This document shows, in pieces, positions 1-6,163 of a stretch of DNA of 10,480 nucleotides. How positions within the stretch are numbered: position 1 is the stretch's first letter; every line of letters starts with the position of its first letter. The stretch comes from Actinomycetota bacterium (GTDB lineage: Bacteria > Actinomycetota > Acidimicrobiia > Acidimicrobiales > BP-101). A program made the translations under genes and the position numbers. A model generated the notes under the pieces. The model was not told the origin of the DNA. It searched no databases and was given only the letters and a program-made list of their open reading frames with translations. The stretch spans positions 1 to 10,480 of the forward strand of contig JAUTXA010000244.1 in NCBI GenBank assembly GCA_030838265.1, written 5' to 3'.

Positions 1-174
1 GCGGCGGGGGGCTCCGGCTTCGCCATCTGGGCGGTCGCCCCATGGCCCCTGGCCGCAGCGGTGGCCGCCGCCGTCTACGCCGTGGTGGCCACCATCGTCA
101 GAGCGCCGGGGCCCGGCGGCTTCCGCGCCCTGGCCGCCGACGACCCGGTACCGGCGGCTCCGGTCGCGACATGA
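1..174 (+). CDS. C-terminal end of a membrane protein (5' truncated)
   Basis: Reading frame 1 is open from the left edge to a TGA at 172-174 and gives 57 residues. About residues 7-33 are hydrophobic and rich in Ala and Val, with two Trp, and form a likely last transmembrane helix. An Arg and a Gly/Pro-rich tail with two Asp follow, presumably cytoplasmic. The stop overlaps the ATG of the next gene (ATGA), so the two are probably translated together. Given the downstream glycosyltransferases, a polysaccharide flippase, polymerase or ligase would fit the context, but the visible tail carries no motif that identifies a family. The membrane segment and frame are seen directly; the export role is inference. 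Confidence 0.7.
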   Translation, partial: AAGGSGFAIWAVAPWPLAAAVAAAVYAVVATIVRAPGPGGFRALAADDPVPAAPVAT

Positions 175-2423
175 CGGCCCTGCTCGCCATCGCCCACACC
201 GGCCAGGTCTCGGGAGCCGAAGCCGTGCTGCTGAGGGCCCTCATCGCGGCGCGGCGCCGCGGCTGGACCGTGCGCTGCGTTGGGCCCCCCGGCCCGCTCG
301 CCCTGGCATTGGCCCAGCACGACATCCCCCACGTCCCGCTGCCCGAGCTCAGCCTCGGCGCCGGTCCCGCGCCCGTGGCGGCGGCCGCCCTGGCTGCAGC
401 CACCGCGGCGGCGGCCAGGCGCATCCGGCGCGTCAGCCGCGACATGCAGGCCGACGTCGTGTTGGTCAACGGGCTCCTCGGTCTGCCCGCGGCCCGGCTG
501 GCCCGCGTGGCCGCACCCATCGTGTGGCTGGTGCACGACGTGCTTCGTCGGGCCGACCGCCTCGCCGTCCTGCGCGGCGCGGCGCCGAGCGTCGACCTGG
601 CCATCGCCGTCTCCGAGGCGGCGGCCAGCGCACCCCGCGCCGCCGGCATCCGCACCACGGTGGTGCGCAACGGCACCCGATGGCCGGTGGACGCCGCGCC
701 CCAGCCACCGCCCTCGCCGCCCGTCGTCGGCTGCGTGGCGGCGCTCACCTCGTGGAAGGGCCAGGACGTGCTCCTCGAAGCGGCCCGGCTCTTGCCCCCG
801 GGGGTGCACGTCGAGCTGGCCGGCGCCAGCTTCCCCAAGGACGGTGAGTACGTGACCCGGCTGCACGCCATGGCCGACGGGCCCGAGCTGGCCGGCCGTG
901 TGCGGTTTCTCGGACGGGTCGACGACCCTCTCGAGTGCATGCGCCAGTGGGCGGTCTGCGTGTCGCCCAGCGTCGACCCCGAGGCCGGTCCCCTCCATGT
1001 GCTCGAGGCCATGAGCGTCGGTGTGCCCCTCATCGGCACCGACCACGGCGGGACACCCGAGGTGCTCGACGGTGCCGGCGTGCTCGTCCCACCCGGAGAT
1101 CCCGCCGCCCTGGCCGCCGCCATCGACCGGCTCCTGACCGACATCGCCCTGCATCGAAGCTGCGCCAAGGCTGGGCCTCTCCTGGTCGCCGAGCGCTATC
1201 AGGCCTCGGCACGCGTCGACGAGCTGCTCGACACCGTCGAGGCTGCGGCCCAGCCGACCCCTCGTGGCCGGCTGCGGCACCTCACTGTTCTGGCCGTGCC
1301 CGACTACCTGCCCCGTCTCGGCGGCACGACCAGCCTCACCGCCAATCAGGCCGAGACCTTGCTCCACAATGGCCACGACGTCGTCGTGCTCACCCGGCGA
1401 GCGCAGGACGGTCTCGCCCGTCACGAGTCGGTCAACGGTGTCGCGGTGGTGCGCCTCGGTCGCCCCGGCGAGGGGCGGCTGGCCGCCAAGCTCACCGTGT
1501 TGTCGATGGTCATCTGGCTGGCGCGACGACGAGCGCGGGTCGGGGCCTTCCACGCCGTGATGTATCCCGACTTCGCCGCCGCCGCCGCCCTCGCCGGCCT
1601 CGGGAGCCGATCAGCCATGACGTGGGCGGGCGAGGGCGACGCCACCGACACCCTCGGTCACCCGGGCCACCGAGCGGCTGGTCTGTCCCGGCTTCGCCGG
1701 CGTCTGCTGGCCCGGGTCACCCACGTGGCCCTGACCCCCCGGCTGGCCCACGAGCTGGCCGAGGTGGGGGTCGAAGGTGACGTCCGGGTCATGCCGATCC
1801 CCGTCGACCTCGCTCACTTCCACCCACCGCAACCCAAGGAGCGGGACGACGCCCGTCGCCACCTCGGCATCGACAAGGACGAGCTGGTGGTCACCTTCAC
1901 CGGCCATCTCCGCACCTTGAAGGCGGTCGACCGGTTGATCGAGGCGGTCGCCCAGCTGCGCGAACGAGATCTGGCCGTCCGGTTGCTCGTGGTCGGAGGC
2001 GGCCGAGGCGCCGACGACGACCAGGACCTCGAGCTCCAACAGCAGGCCGCCCCCCTCGGCGCCGCCGTGACGTTCACCGGCGCGGTGGGCGACGTCGTGC
2101 CCTACCTCTGGGCCTCCGACGTCTTCGTCCTCCCCTCGACGCGGGAGGGGTTTCCCAACAGCCTGCTGGAGGCCATGGCGTGCGGCTTGGCCTGCGTGGC
2201 ACCGGCCTCGGCCGCCGGCGACCAAGTGCTCACGCCGGCAACGGGCGTCGTGCCACCGACGGGTTCGGCCGAGGCCCTGGCTGACGCCATCGCCGACCTG
2301 GCTGCGGCGCCCGAGCGGCGAGAGGCGCTGGGCCGGGCCGCGGCCCTCGCGGCCCGGCGCTACGGCCTCGAGTCCTTCGCCGGCACCTACACAGCCCTGA
2401 TCGACGAGCTGGAGCGGCAGTGA
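171..2423 (+). CDS. Tandem GT4-type glycosyltransferase fusion (two GT-B enzymes in one chain)
   Basis: The protein has 750 residues, about twice the usual GT4 length, because it holds two complete GT-B units in one frame. Unit 1 spans about residues 1-360: an N-terminal acceptor lobe (GQVSGAEAVLLRAL near 11-24), then a donor lobe with SWKGQDVLLEA (K197) and the EX7E pair E271/E279, followed by MSVGVPLIGTDHGG. Unit 2 spans about 370-750: RLGGTTSLTANQAETL (382-397), a donor-lobe K584, and EX7E at E659/E667 in REGFPNSLLEAMACG. Both units keep the glutamates that bind the nucleotide-sugar donor, so both may be active and add two successive sugars on the cytoplasmic face. I chose ATG 171 because it overlaps the upstream stop as ATGA and begins a typical GT4 first strand; residues encoded upstream in this frame (from 42) are Arg/Gly-rich and belong to the other gene's frame. 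Substrates cannot be read from sequence. Confidence 0.93.
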   Translation: MTALLAIAHTGQVSGAEAVLLRALIAARRRGWTVRCVGPPGPLALALAQHDIPHVPLPELSLGAGPAPVAAAALAAATAAAARRIRRVSRDMQADVVLVNGLLGLPAARLARVAAPIVWLVHDVLRRADRLAVLRGAAPSVDLAIAVSEAAASAPRAAGIRTTVVRNGTRWPVDAAPQPPPSPPVVGCVAALTSWKGQDVLLEAARLLPPGVHVELAGASFPKDGEYVTRLHAMADGPELAGRVRFLGRVDDPLECMRQWAVCVSPSVDPEAGPLHVLEAMSVGVPLIGTDHGGTPEVLDGAGVLVPPGDPAALAAAIDRLLTDIALHRSCAKAGPLLVAERYQASARVDELLDTVEAAAQPTPRGRLRHLTVLAVPDYLPRLGGTTSLTANQAETLLHNGHDVVVLTRRAQDGLARHESVNGVAVVRLGRPGEGRLAAKLTVLSMVIWLARRRARVGAFHAVMYPDFAAAAALAGLGSRSAMTWAGEGDATDTLGHPGHRAAGLSRLRRRLLARVTHVALTPRLAHELAEVGVEGDVRVMPIPVDLAHFHPPQPKERDDARRHLGIDKDELVVTFTGHLRTLKAVDRLIEAVAQLRERDLAVRLLVVGGGRGADDDQDLELQQQAAPLGAAVTFTGAVGDVVPYLWASDVFVLPSTREGFPNSLLEAMACGLACVAPASAAGDQVLTPATGVVPPTGSAEALADAIADLAAAPERREALGRAAALAARRYGLESFAGTYTALIDELERQ

Positions 2424-3238
2424 GCGGGTCCCTCCAGCAGCGGATGGGCCAGGCCCAGGGCGCGGCGAGGGCACTGCTCTCGCTGGCCGGCCGGCCCACG
2501 ACCGTCCCCGGCGCCGTGGTGCTGGCCTATCACGACGTCGGTGACGACCCGGCCAACACCACCGACTACTACGTCAGCCCCTCGCGCCTGCGCCAGCAGC
2601 TGCGGTGGACCACCGAGCTCGGGATGTCGTTCGTCTCGCTGGCCGAGCTCAGCCGCCGCTGGCGGGCCGGCGACGACATCGACGGCTTGGCATCAGTGGT
2701 GTTCGACGACAGCCTGGTCGGGGTCCACCACCACGCCATGCCCGTCCTCCTCGACCTCGAGGTCCCGGCCACCGTGTTCACCGTGACCGACGCCCTCGGG
2801 TCGTCACCCGCGTGGTGGAGCGGCGCGGCGCGCGTCATGACGCGGGACGAGGCAGGGGAGATGGCCGCCAACGGCTTCGACCTGGCCTCGCACACCCGCA
2901 GCCATCCGTCGCTCACCTCGCTCGATCGGGCCCGGCTCGGCGACGAGGTCGTCGGCAGCCGACATGAGATCGAGGACCTGATGGGTCGCCTGGTGCCCGT
3001 CTTCGCCTACCCCTACGGCCACCACGATGCGGCCGTGCGCCAGGCCGTGGGCGACGCCGGCTACGAGACGAGCTTCACCTTCCTCAACGGCCGGGTCACC
3101 CCGGGGCTCGACCCCTTCAAGCTCCCCCGCCTCAACATGTGGCAGGGGCAGGACAAGGCCCGCCTGGCCTACCACCTGGGCCGGCCCGCCTCGTCGTGGC
3201 CCCCGCACCAGCAGAACGAGATCGGCCACCTGGCCTGA
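2420..3238 (+). CDS. Polysaccharide deacetylase (NodB homology, CE4-like)
   Basis: The product has 272 residues. It shows the NodB-fold landmarks: VVLAYHDV (33-40), the motif-1 aspartates D96/D97 in VFDDS, motif 2 SHTRSHPS with H158/H162 as metal ligands, and motif 3 AYPYG (196-200) followed by a GYETSFTF strand. CE4 enzymes remove N- or O-acetyl groups from sugar polymers using a divalent metal held by Asp-His-His, and all three ligands are present. Motif 1 departs from the usual TFDDG (here VFDDS). There is no N-terminal signal peptide or clear membrane helix, which suggests a cytoplasmic or peripheral protein acting on lipid-linked intermediates, or an unrecognised export route. The GTG start overlaps the preceding stop (GTGA) and has GGAG five bases upstream, supporting translational coupling to the glycosyltransferase. 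It most likely trims acetyl groups from the glycan made by this locus. Confidence 0.9.
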   Translation: MSGSLQQRMGQAQGAARALLSLAGRPTTVPGAVVLAYHDVGDDPANTTDYYVSPSRLRQQLRWTTELGMSFVSLAELSRRWRAGDDIDGLASVVFDDSLVGVHHHAMPVLLDLEVPATVFTVTDALGSSPAWWSGAARVMTRDEAGEMAANGFDLASHTRSHPSLTSLDRARLGDEVVGSRHEIEDLMGRLVPVFAYPYGHHDAAVRQAVGDAGYETSFTFLNGRVTPGLDPFKLPRLNMWQGQDKARLAYHLGRPASSWPPHQQNEIGHLA

Positions 3239-3248
3239 GGTTCAGACC
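3232..3248. terminator. Small inverted repeat formed by two convergent stop codons
   Basis: GG-c-CTGA-GGT-TCAG-a-CC: six base pairs with one internal mismatch around a three-base loop. The two convergent TGA stops form part of the arms, and only 3 bp separate the genes. It is readable in both directions but has no T-tract, so at most it is a weak bidirectional terminator. The symmetry is partly forced by the facing stop codons. Confidence 0.25.
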
Positions 3249-4360
3249 GAGACGGCGAAGCGATGGCGGGCCTCGTCGAGGAGCTCGATGAGGCGCACCG
3301 TGGTGACCCGGGCGTCGAAGCGCTCGAGCACCCGGCGGCGTCCCGCCGCGCCCATCCGCCGGCGCCGGTCGACATCGGAGACAAGAGCCTCGATGGCGTC
3401 GCCCATGCGCCGGTCGTCGAGGACGGGGTAGAGCAACCCGGTGTTCCCGTCGTCGACCAGCTCGGGCACGGCGTTGACCGAGCTCGCCACGACGGGGACG
3501 CCGGCGGCCATGGCCTCGAGCGGGGCGTAGCCGAAGTTGTCGATCTCGGTGGGGAACACGAAGACGTCGGTCCGGGCGAGGATCTCGTCGACCTTCCCGT
3601 CCCCGGGACGGGCGTCGTTGACCACCTCGAGGCCGGGCTCGGGGGCCAGGGGATCGCCGGTGACCATCGTCAAGGTGCAGCGCCCGCGCAGTCGGTCGCG
3701 CCACACCCGCAGCAGGCGATAGCCACCCTTGCGGGCCAGCGTCGAGCCCACGAAGGTGACGCGCACCCCGTCGTGGGCCCAGCCGATGGCGCTCTCGGGC
3801 GGGGCGGTGATGCCGAAGGGCAGCACGCGGATCTTGTCGGGGTCGACGCCGCCGTCGCGCAACGACTGCGCTGCCCACTCCGACTTGGCCACCACCAGCG
3901 ATGCGGCGTCGTGCACCCGCCGCTCGAGCCGGTGCGAGACGTGGGCCGTGAAGGGTGTGCCCACCGAGGGATACCGGTAGGGCAGGTGATAGGCGTTCTG
4001 CGACGTGGTCCCGTCGAGGGACACGACGAGGGGCTTTCGCCTGAGCCAGCCGACACTGAGGAGCACGGCGTTGTGCGTGTAGACATGCACGACGTCGGCG
4101 TCTTGGGCTGGCGCCCCGACCTGGCGAATGAGCCGCCGGACGTGAGCGCTCTGGGCCAGCTGGTAGCGCAGGGGCTGCAGATCGAGGTCGAATCGAGCCA
4201 GTCCCGGAACCGGCGCGGCCACGAGCTTGCGAGCCAGGCGGGGCTTGGGCACGTCGAGAAACGTGGCCTCGACGTCGGGCCTGTCGTCGAGGGCGATACG
4301 GAGGGCCCGGTGCATCGTGGCGTTCCCGCCGATGCCCTCGTTGAGGAAGAGGGCCTTCAC
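3242..4360 (-). CDS. GT4-family glycosyltransferase
   Basis: The product has 372 residues, the normal single-unit length of a GT-B enzyme. The N-terminal lobe starts MKALFLNEGIGGNATMHRAL; a VVHVYTHNAVLLSV strand lies at 90-103. The donor lobe has VTFVGSTLARKGGYRLL (K211), DVFVFPT (265-271) and NFGYAPLEAMAAGVPVVAS with E282. The residue eight before E282 is Asp 274 rather than Glu, so the classical EX7E pair is DX7E here. It should transfer a sugar from a nucleotide or lipid donor to the growing lipid-linked unit on the cytoplasmic side. The start is GTG at 4360, 13 bp after the stop of the phosphotransferase gene and without a clear ribosome binding site, so translation is probably coupled. 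Its stop lies 3 bp from that of the convergent deacetylase. Acceptor and linkage are unknown. Confidence 0.92.
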   Translation of the reverse strand: MKALFLNEGIGGNATMHRALRIALDDRPDVEATFLDVPKPRLARKLVAAPVPGLARFDLDLQPLRYQLAQSAHVRRLIRQVGAPAQDADVVHVYTHNAVLLSVGWLRRKPLVVSLDGTTSQNAYHLPYRYPSVGTPFTAHVSHRLERRVHDAASLVVAKSEWAAQSLRDGGVDPDKIRVLPFGITAPPESAIGWAHDGVRVTFVGSTLARKGGYRLLRVWRDRLRGRCTLTMVTGDPLAPEPGLEVVNDARPGDGKVDEILARTDVFVFPTEIDNFGYAPLEAMAAGVPVVASSVNAVPELVDDGNTGLLYPVLDDRRMGDAIEALVSDVDRRRRMGAAGRRRVLERFDARVTTVRLIELLDEARHRFAVSV

Positions 4361-4373
4361 TGTGGCGCTTGGA

Positions 4374-5732
4374 CTAGCGCCCGCCCCCTCGAACGACTTC
4401 GCCCGCCGTCCTCGCCAAGATCACGATGTCGCGCCAAGGGGACCAGTGCTCGATGTACTCGTTGTCGAAACGAGCCCGCTCCTCGATCGAGGTGTCGCCC
4501 CGCAGGCCGTGGACCTGGGCCCACCCGGTGATGCCGACGGGAACGCGGTGCCGATCGCCGTAGCCGCGGATCTCGGAGCTGAACTGATCGGCGAAGTGGG
4601 GGCGCTCGGGACGAGGACCCACCAGCGACATGTCGCCCTTGACCACGTTGATGAGCTGGGGCAGCTCGTCGAGGCTGGTCTTGCGCATGATGCGGCCGAT
4701 CCACGTCACCTTGTCGTCGGCCCGCACCCACTCGATGTCGGAGGCCTCGTTCACCCGCATGGAGCGGAACTTGAGGATGTGGACCACGTGGCCGTGCTGG
4801 CCCACCCGCTTCTGGCGGAAGAAGACGGGCCCGGGGCTCGAGAGCTTCACCAGGGCGGCCAGCAGGGCGAGGACGGGGGCGACCACCACGAGGCCGATGC
4901 CGGCCACGACGGCGTCGATAACCCGCTTGATCCGCCACGCCGAGCTGCGGAAGGCCGAGCGCCGCATGCGGACGATGGGCATGCCCCACAGATGATCGGT
5001 GTCGGGGCCGGCAGGGGCGACGCCCAGCTCGAAGAAGCGGGGCAGCACGTGGATGTCGACCGACGCCCGGTCGCAGGCCCGCAGGATCTTCACCATGTCC
5101 GGCTCGCGGGTGGCGCCGAAGGCCACGATCACCCGGTGGATGCCGTAGTCGGTGAGGATCTGATCGAGCTGGCTGGCATCGCCCAGCACGGGCAGCCACA
5201 GGTCGGTGTCATGGAAGCTGTCGAGGAAGCCGACCGGCACCAGGCCGTACTCGGGGTGCTCCTGCAGGGTGCGAGCCACCTGGACCCCCACGCTGCCGGC
5301 ACCGACGATCAGCGTCCGCTCGAAGACCTCGCCTCGGGCCCGGGCCCGCTTGACGATGCCGTAGCAGAGGAGCCGGCCGCCGAGCAGGGCCGCGCCCCCC
5401 ACGACCGCACCCCGCACCAGCAGGATGGCCCCGGGCCCGCCGATCGCGGCGGCCAGGACAACCACAGGGACGGCGACGCCGGCGACCAGGCGGCCGGCGT
5501 CCGTCGCCAGTGTCGGGCTCAGGTTGGGCCGGTAGCAGCCCAACATCCCAAGAGCGAGGACGAGCACGGGCACCACGAGCAGGCTGAGCGGGGTGCGAGT
5601 GACGAGGGCGAGCCCCAAGCTGAGAGCCGCCGCGTCATAGGCACCGAGCACCAGGCCGACCGGCGCGCCGGGCAGCGTCAGTGTCCGTTGGCCGGCACGG
5701 CCAAGGGTGAGGGAATCGAGCTCGATCGCCAT
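4374..5732 (-). CDS. Polyprenyl-phosphate sugar phosphotransferase (WcaJ/ExoY-type initiating enzyme)
   Basis: The product has 452 residues with the layout of large bacterial PGTs. Four hydrophobic N-terminal segments lie at about 26-45, 48-65, 82-98 and 101-125. A Rossmann-like domain starts with LIVGAGSVGVQVA (141-153). The sugar transferase domain spans about 265-450, with a membrane-associated helix (272-296), KFRSM (321-325), the Asp-Glu pair D355/E356 in KTSLDELPQL, GDMSLVGPRP (366-375) and GITGWAQV (400-407). In this family the Asp-Glu pair forms the catalytic centre that moves a sugar phosphate from a nucleotide donor to undecaprenyl phosphate, the first step of repeat-unit assembly. 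The sugar cannot be told from sequence. ATG 5732 gives the full-length N-terminus; the bases before it are pyrimidine-rich (CTCCTCCCCCC), with no Shine-Dalgarno match, 17 bp after the micro-protein stop. Coupling to that upstream gene is likely. Confidence 0.95.
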   Translation of the reverse strand: MAIELDSLTLGRAGQRTLTLPGAPVGLVLGAYDAAALSLGLALVTRTPLSLLVVPVLVLALGMLGCYRPNLSPTLATDAGRLVAGVAVPVVVLAAAIGGPGAILLVRGAVVGGAALLGGRLLCYGIVKRARARGEVFERTLIVGAGSVGVQVARTLQEHPEYGLVPVGFLDSFHDTDLWLPVLGDASQLDQILTDYGIHRVIVAFGATREPDMVKILRACDRASVDIHVLPRFFELGVAPAGPDTDHLWGMPIVRMRRSAFRSSAWRIKRVIDAVVAGIGLVVVAPVLALLAALVKLSSPGPVFFRQKRVGQHGHVVHILKFRSMRVNEASDIEWVRADDKVTWIGRIMRKTSLDELPQLINVVKGDMSLVGPRPERPHFADQFSSEIRGYGDRHRVPVGITGWAQVHGLRGDTSIEERARFDNEYIEHWSPWRDIVILARTAGEVVRGGGR

Positions 5733-5749
5733 GGGGGGAGGAGTCGGGC

Positions 5750-6010
5750 TCAGGCGGTGCGACGGGAGCGGCGAACCAGAACGGTGCCCGCACCAACGGC
5801 CGCGAGGCCGATCACTGCCAGCTCGGCCACGTCGCCGCCGGTGACGGCGAGACCCGAGCTACGCGAGACGTTGCTGCCCAAGACCGCGGGGCCGCTGCTG
5901 GAGCGGACGGTGGTGTTGGAGCCGACGTAGTCATCGGCATGGGCGGCTACCACTGGGCCTGTGAATAGACCGAGTGCGAACAGGGTGAGAGCGATACGCC
6001 GAATCTTCAT
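5750..6010 (-). CDS. Secreted micro-protein with LAVTG sortase signal
   Basis: The product has 86 residues. MKIRRIALTLFALGLFTGPV followed by VAAHA is a clear signal peptide with cleavage likely after A25. The mature part is short and Ser/Thr-rich and ends in LAVTG (54-58), then a hydrophobic helix (about 61-79) and the tail RRSRRTA. This matches a cell-wall sorting signal; LAXTG is the motif preferred by class E sortases of actinobacteria. After cleavage between Thr and Gly only residues 26-57 would stay on the wall. The mature part holds an imperfect internal repeat, GSNTTVRSSSGPAV (30-43) against GSNVSRSSGLAV (45-56). I chose ATG 6010 over the longer frame from 6145 because it starts the signal peptide and has GAAGGGGA five bases upstream. 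It lies 17 bp before the phosphotransferase gene. I know no named family for it; function unknown, with wall spacer or glycan attachment point as guesses. Confidence 0.85.
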   Translation of the reverse strand: MKIRRIALTLFALGLFTGPVVAAHADDYVGSNTTVRSSSGPAVLGSNVSRSSGLAVTGGDVAELAVIGLAAVGAGTVLVRRSRRTA

Positions 6011-6015
6011 GAGTG

Positions 6016-6023
6016 TCCCCTTC
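6016..6023 (-). promoter_or_regulatory. Ribosome binding site of the LAVTG micro-protein
   Basis: GAAGGGGA on the minus strand, five bases before ATG 6010. It decides the start: the longer in-frame Met at 6145 would place a charged, non-signal stretch ahead of the signal peptide. Confidence 0.65.
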
Positions 6024-6035
6024 GTTCTGACGAAC
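6024..6035. promoter_or_regulatory. GTTC-N4-GAAC dyad upstream of the micro-protein
   Basis: A 12-bp inverted repeat, GTTC-TGAC-GAAC on the plus strand, directly next to the ribosome binding site. An overlapping alternative pairing is TTCGT-TCTG-ACGAA (6021-6034). It could be a protein-binding site or a small hairpin covering the ribosome binding site. A similar dyad lies at 6074-6088. Confidence 0.35.
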
Positions 6036-6050
6036 TGAGCCATTACTGCC

Positions 6051-6091
6051 CGATGTTTTCTCGTCACAAACAGTGTTCGTCGAGAACATCG
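6051..6091 (-). promoter_or_regulatory. Imperfect stem-loop in the leader of the micro-protein operon
   Basis: On the minus strand CGATGTTCTCG (6091-6081) can pair with CGAG-AA-AACATCG (6063-6051): eleven base pairs with a two-base AA bulge and a 17-base loop. It sits 40-80 bases before the start codon in the 153-bp gap and may be a transcript structure or an operator. Apart from this, the gap 6011-6163 holds a run of seven C (6108-6114) and a short TCCCG/CGGGA repeat at 6145-6156 just after the DUF4012 stop. I see no convincing promoter hexamers, only a TAGAGT that could serve as a -10 element on the minus strand. Confidence 0.4.
6074..6088. promoter_or_regulatory. TGTTC-N5-GAACA dyad
   Basis: A 15-bp inverted repeat with a five-base centre (GTCGA). 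It resembles the dyad at 6024-6035 in its GTTC/GAAC arms, with centres about 51 bp apart. It overlaps one arm of the larger stem-loop at 6051-6091, so the two readings compete. Confidence 0.35.
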
Positions 6092-6163
6092 CCAGTTCCT
6101 GCCTCTTCCCCCCCGGCTTTGCCACTCTAGGTGAGATTCAGGCATCCCGCACGGGAAAGTTGG

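Noticed and set aside
42..170. Longer N-terminus for the fused glycosyltransferase starting at 42
   Set aside because: The added 43 residues are Arg/Gly-rich and out of keeping with a GT-B first strand. The frame-1 product there has a membrane helix, and ATG 171 overlaps its stop.
4227..5930. A 567-codon open frame on the plus strand antisense to the phosphotransferase gene, and a 422-codon frame at 3263-4531
   Set aside because: These are shadows of GC-rich codon use. The minus-strand proteins in the same places have full family motifs, while the antisense products are His/Gly/Asp/Arg-rich with no recognisable fold.
6024..6035. LexA/SOS box
   Set aside because: The half sites are in the order GTTC...GAAC, the reverse of the actinobacterial GAAC-N4-GTTC box.
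6095..6130. Riboswitch-like GGCAAAGCC in the leader of the micro-protein
   Set aside because: Only one short match to the cyclic di-GMP-I core is present and the partner segments are absent, so chance is the better explanation.
6011..6145. Longer N-terminus of the LAVTG micro-protein from 6145
   Set aside because: It would bury the signal peptide behind 45 charged residues. ATG 6010 has a good ribosome binding site and begins the signal peptide.
6145..6156. TCCCG-CA-CGGGA as terminator of the DUF4012 gene
   Set aside because: With a realistic loop only four base pairs remain and no T-tract follows on the minus strand; too weak to call.
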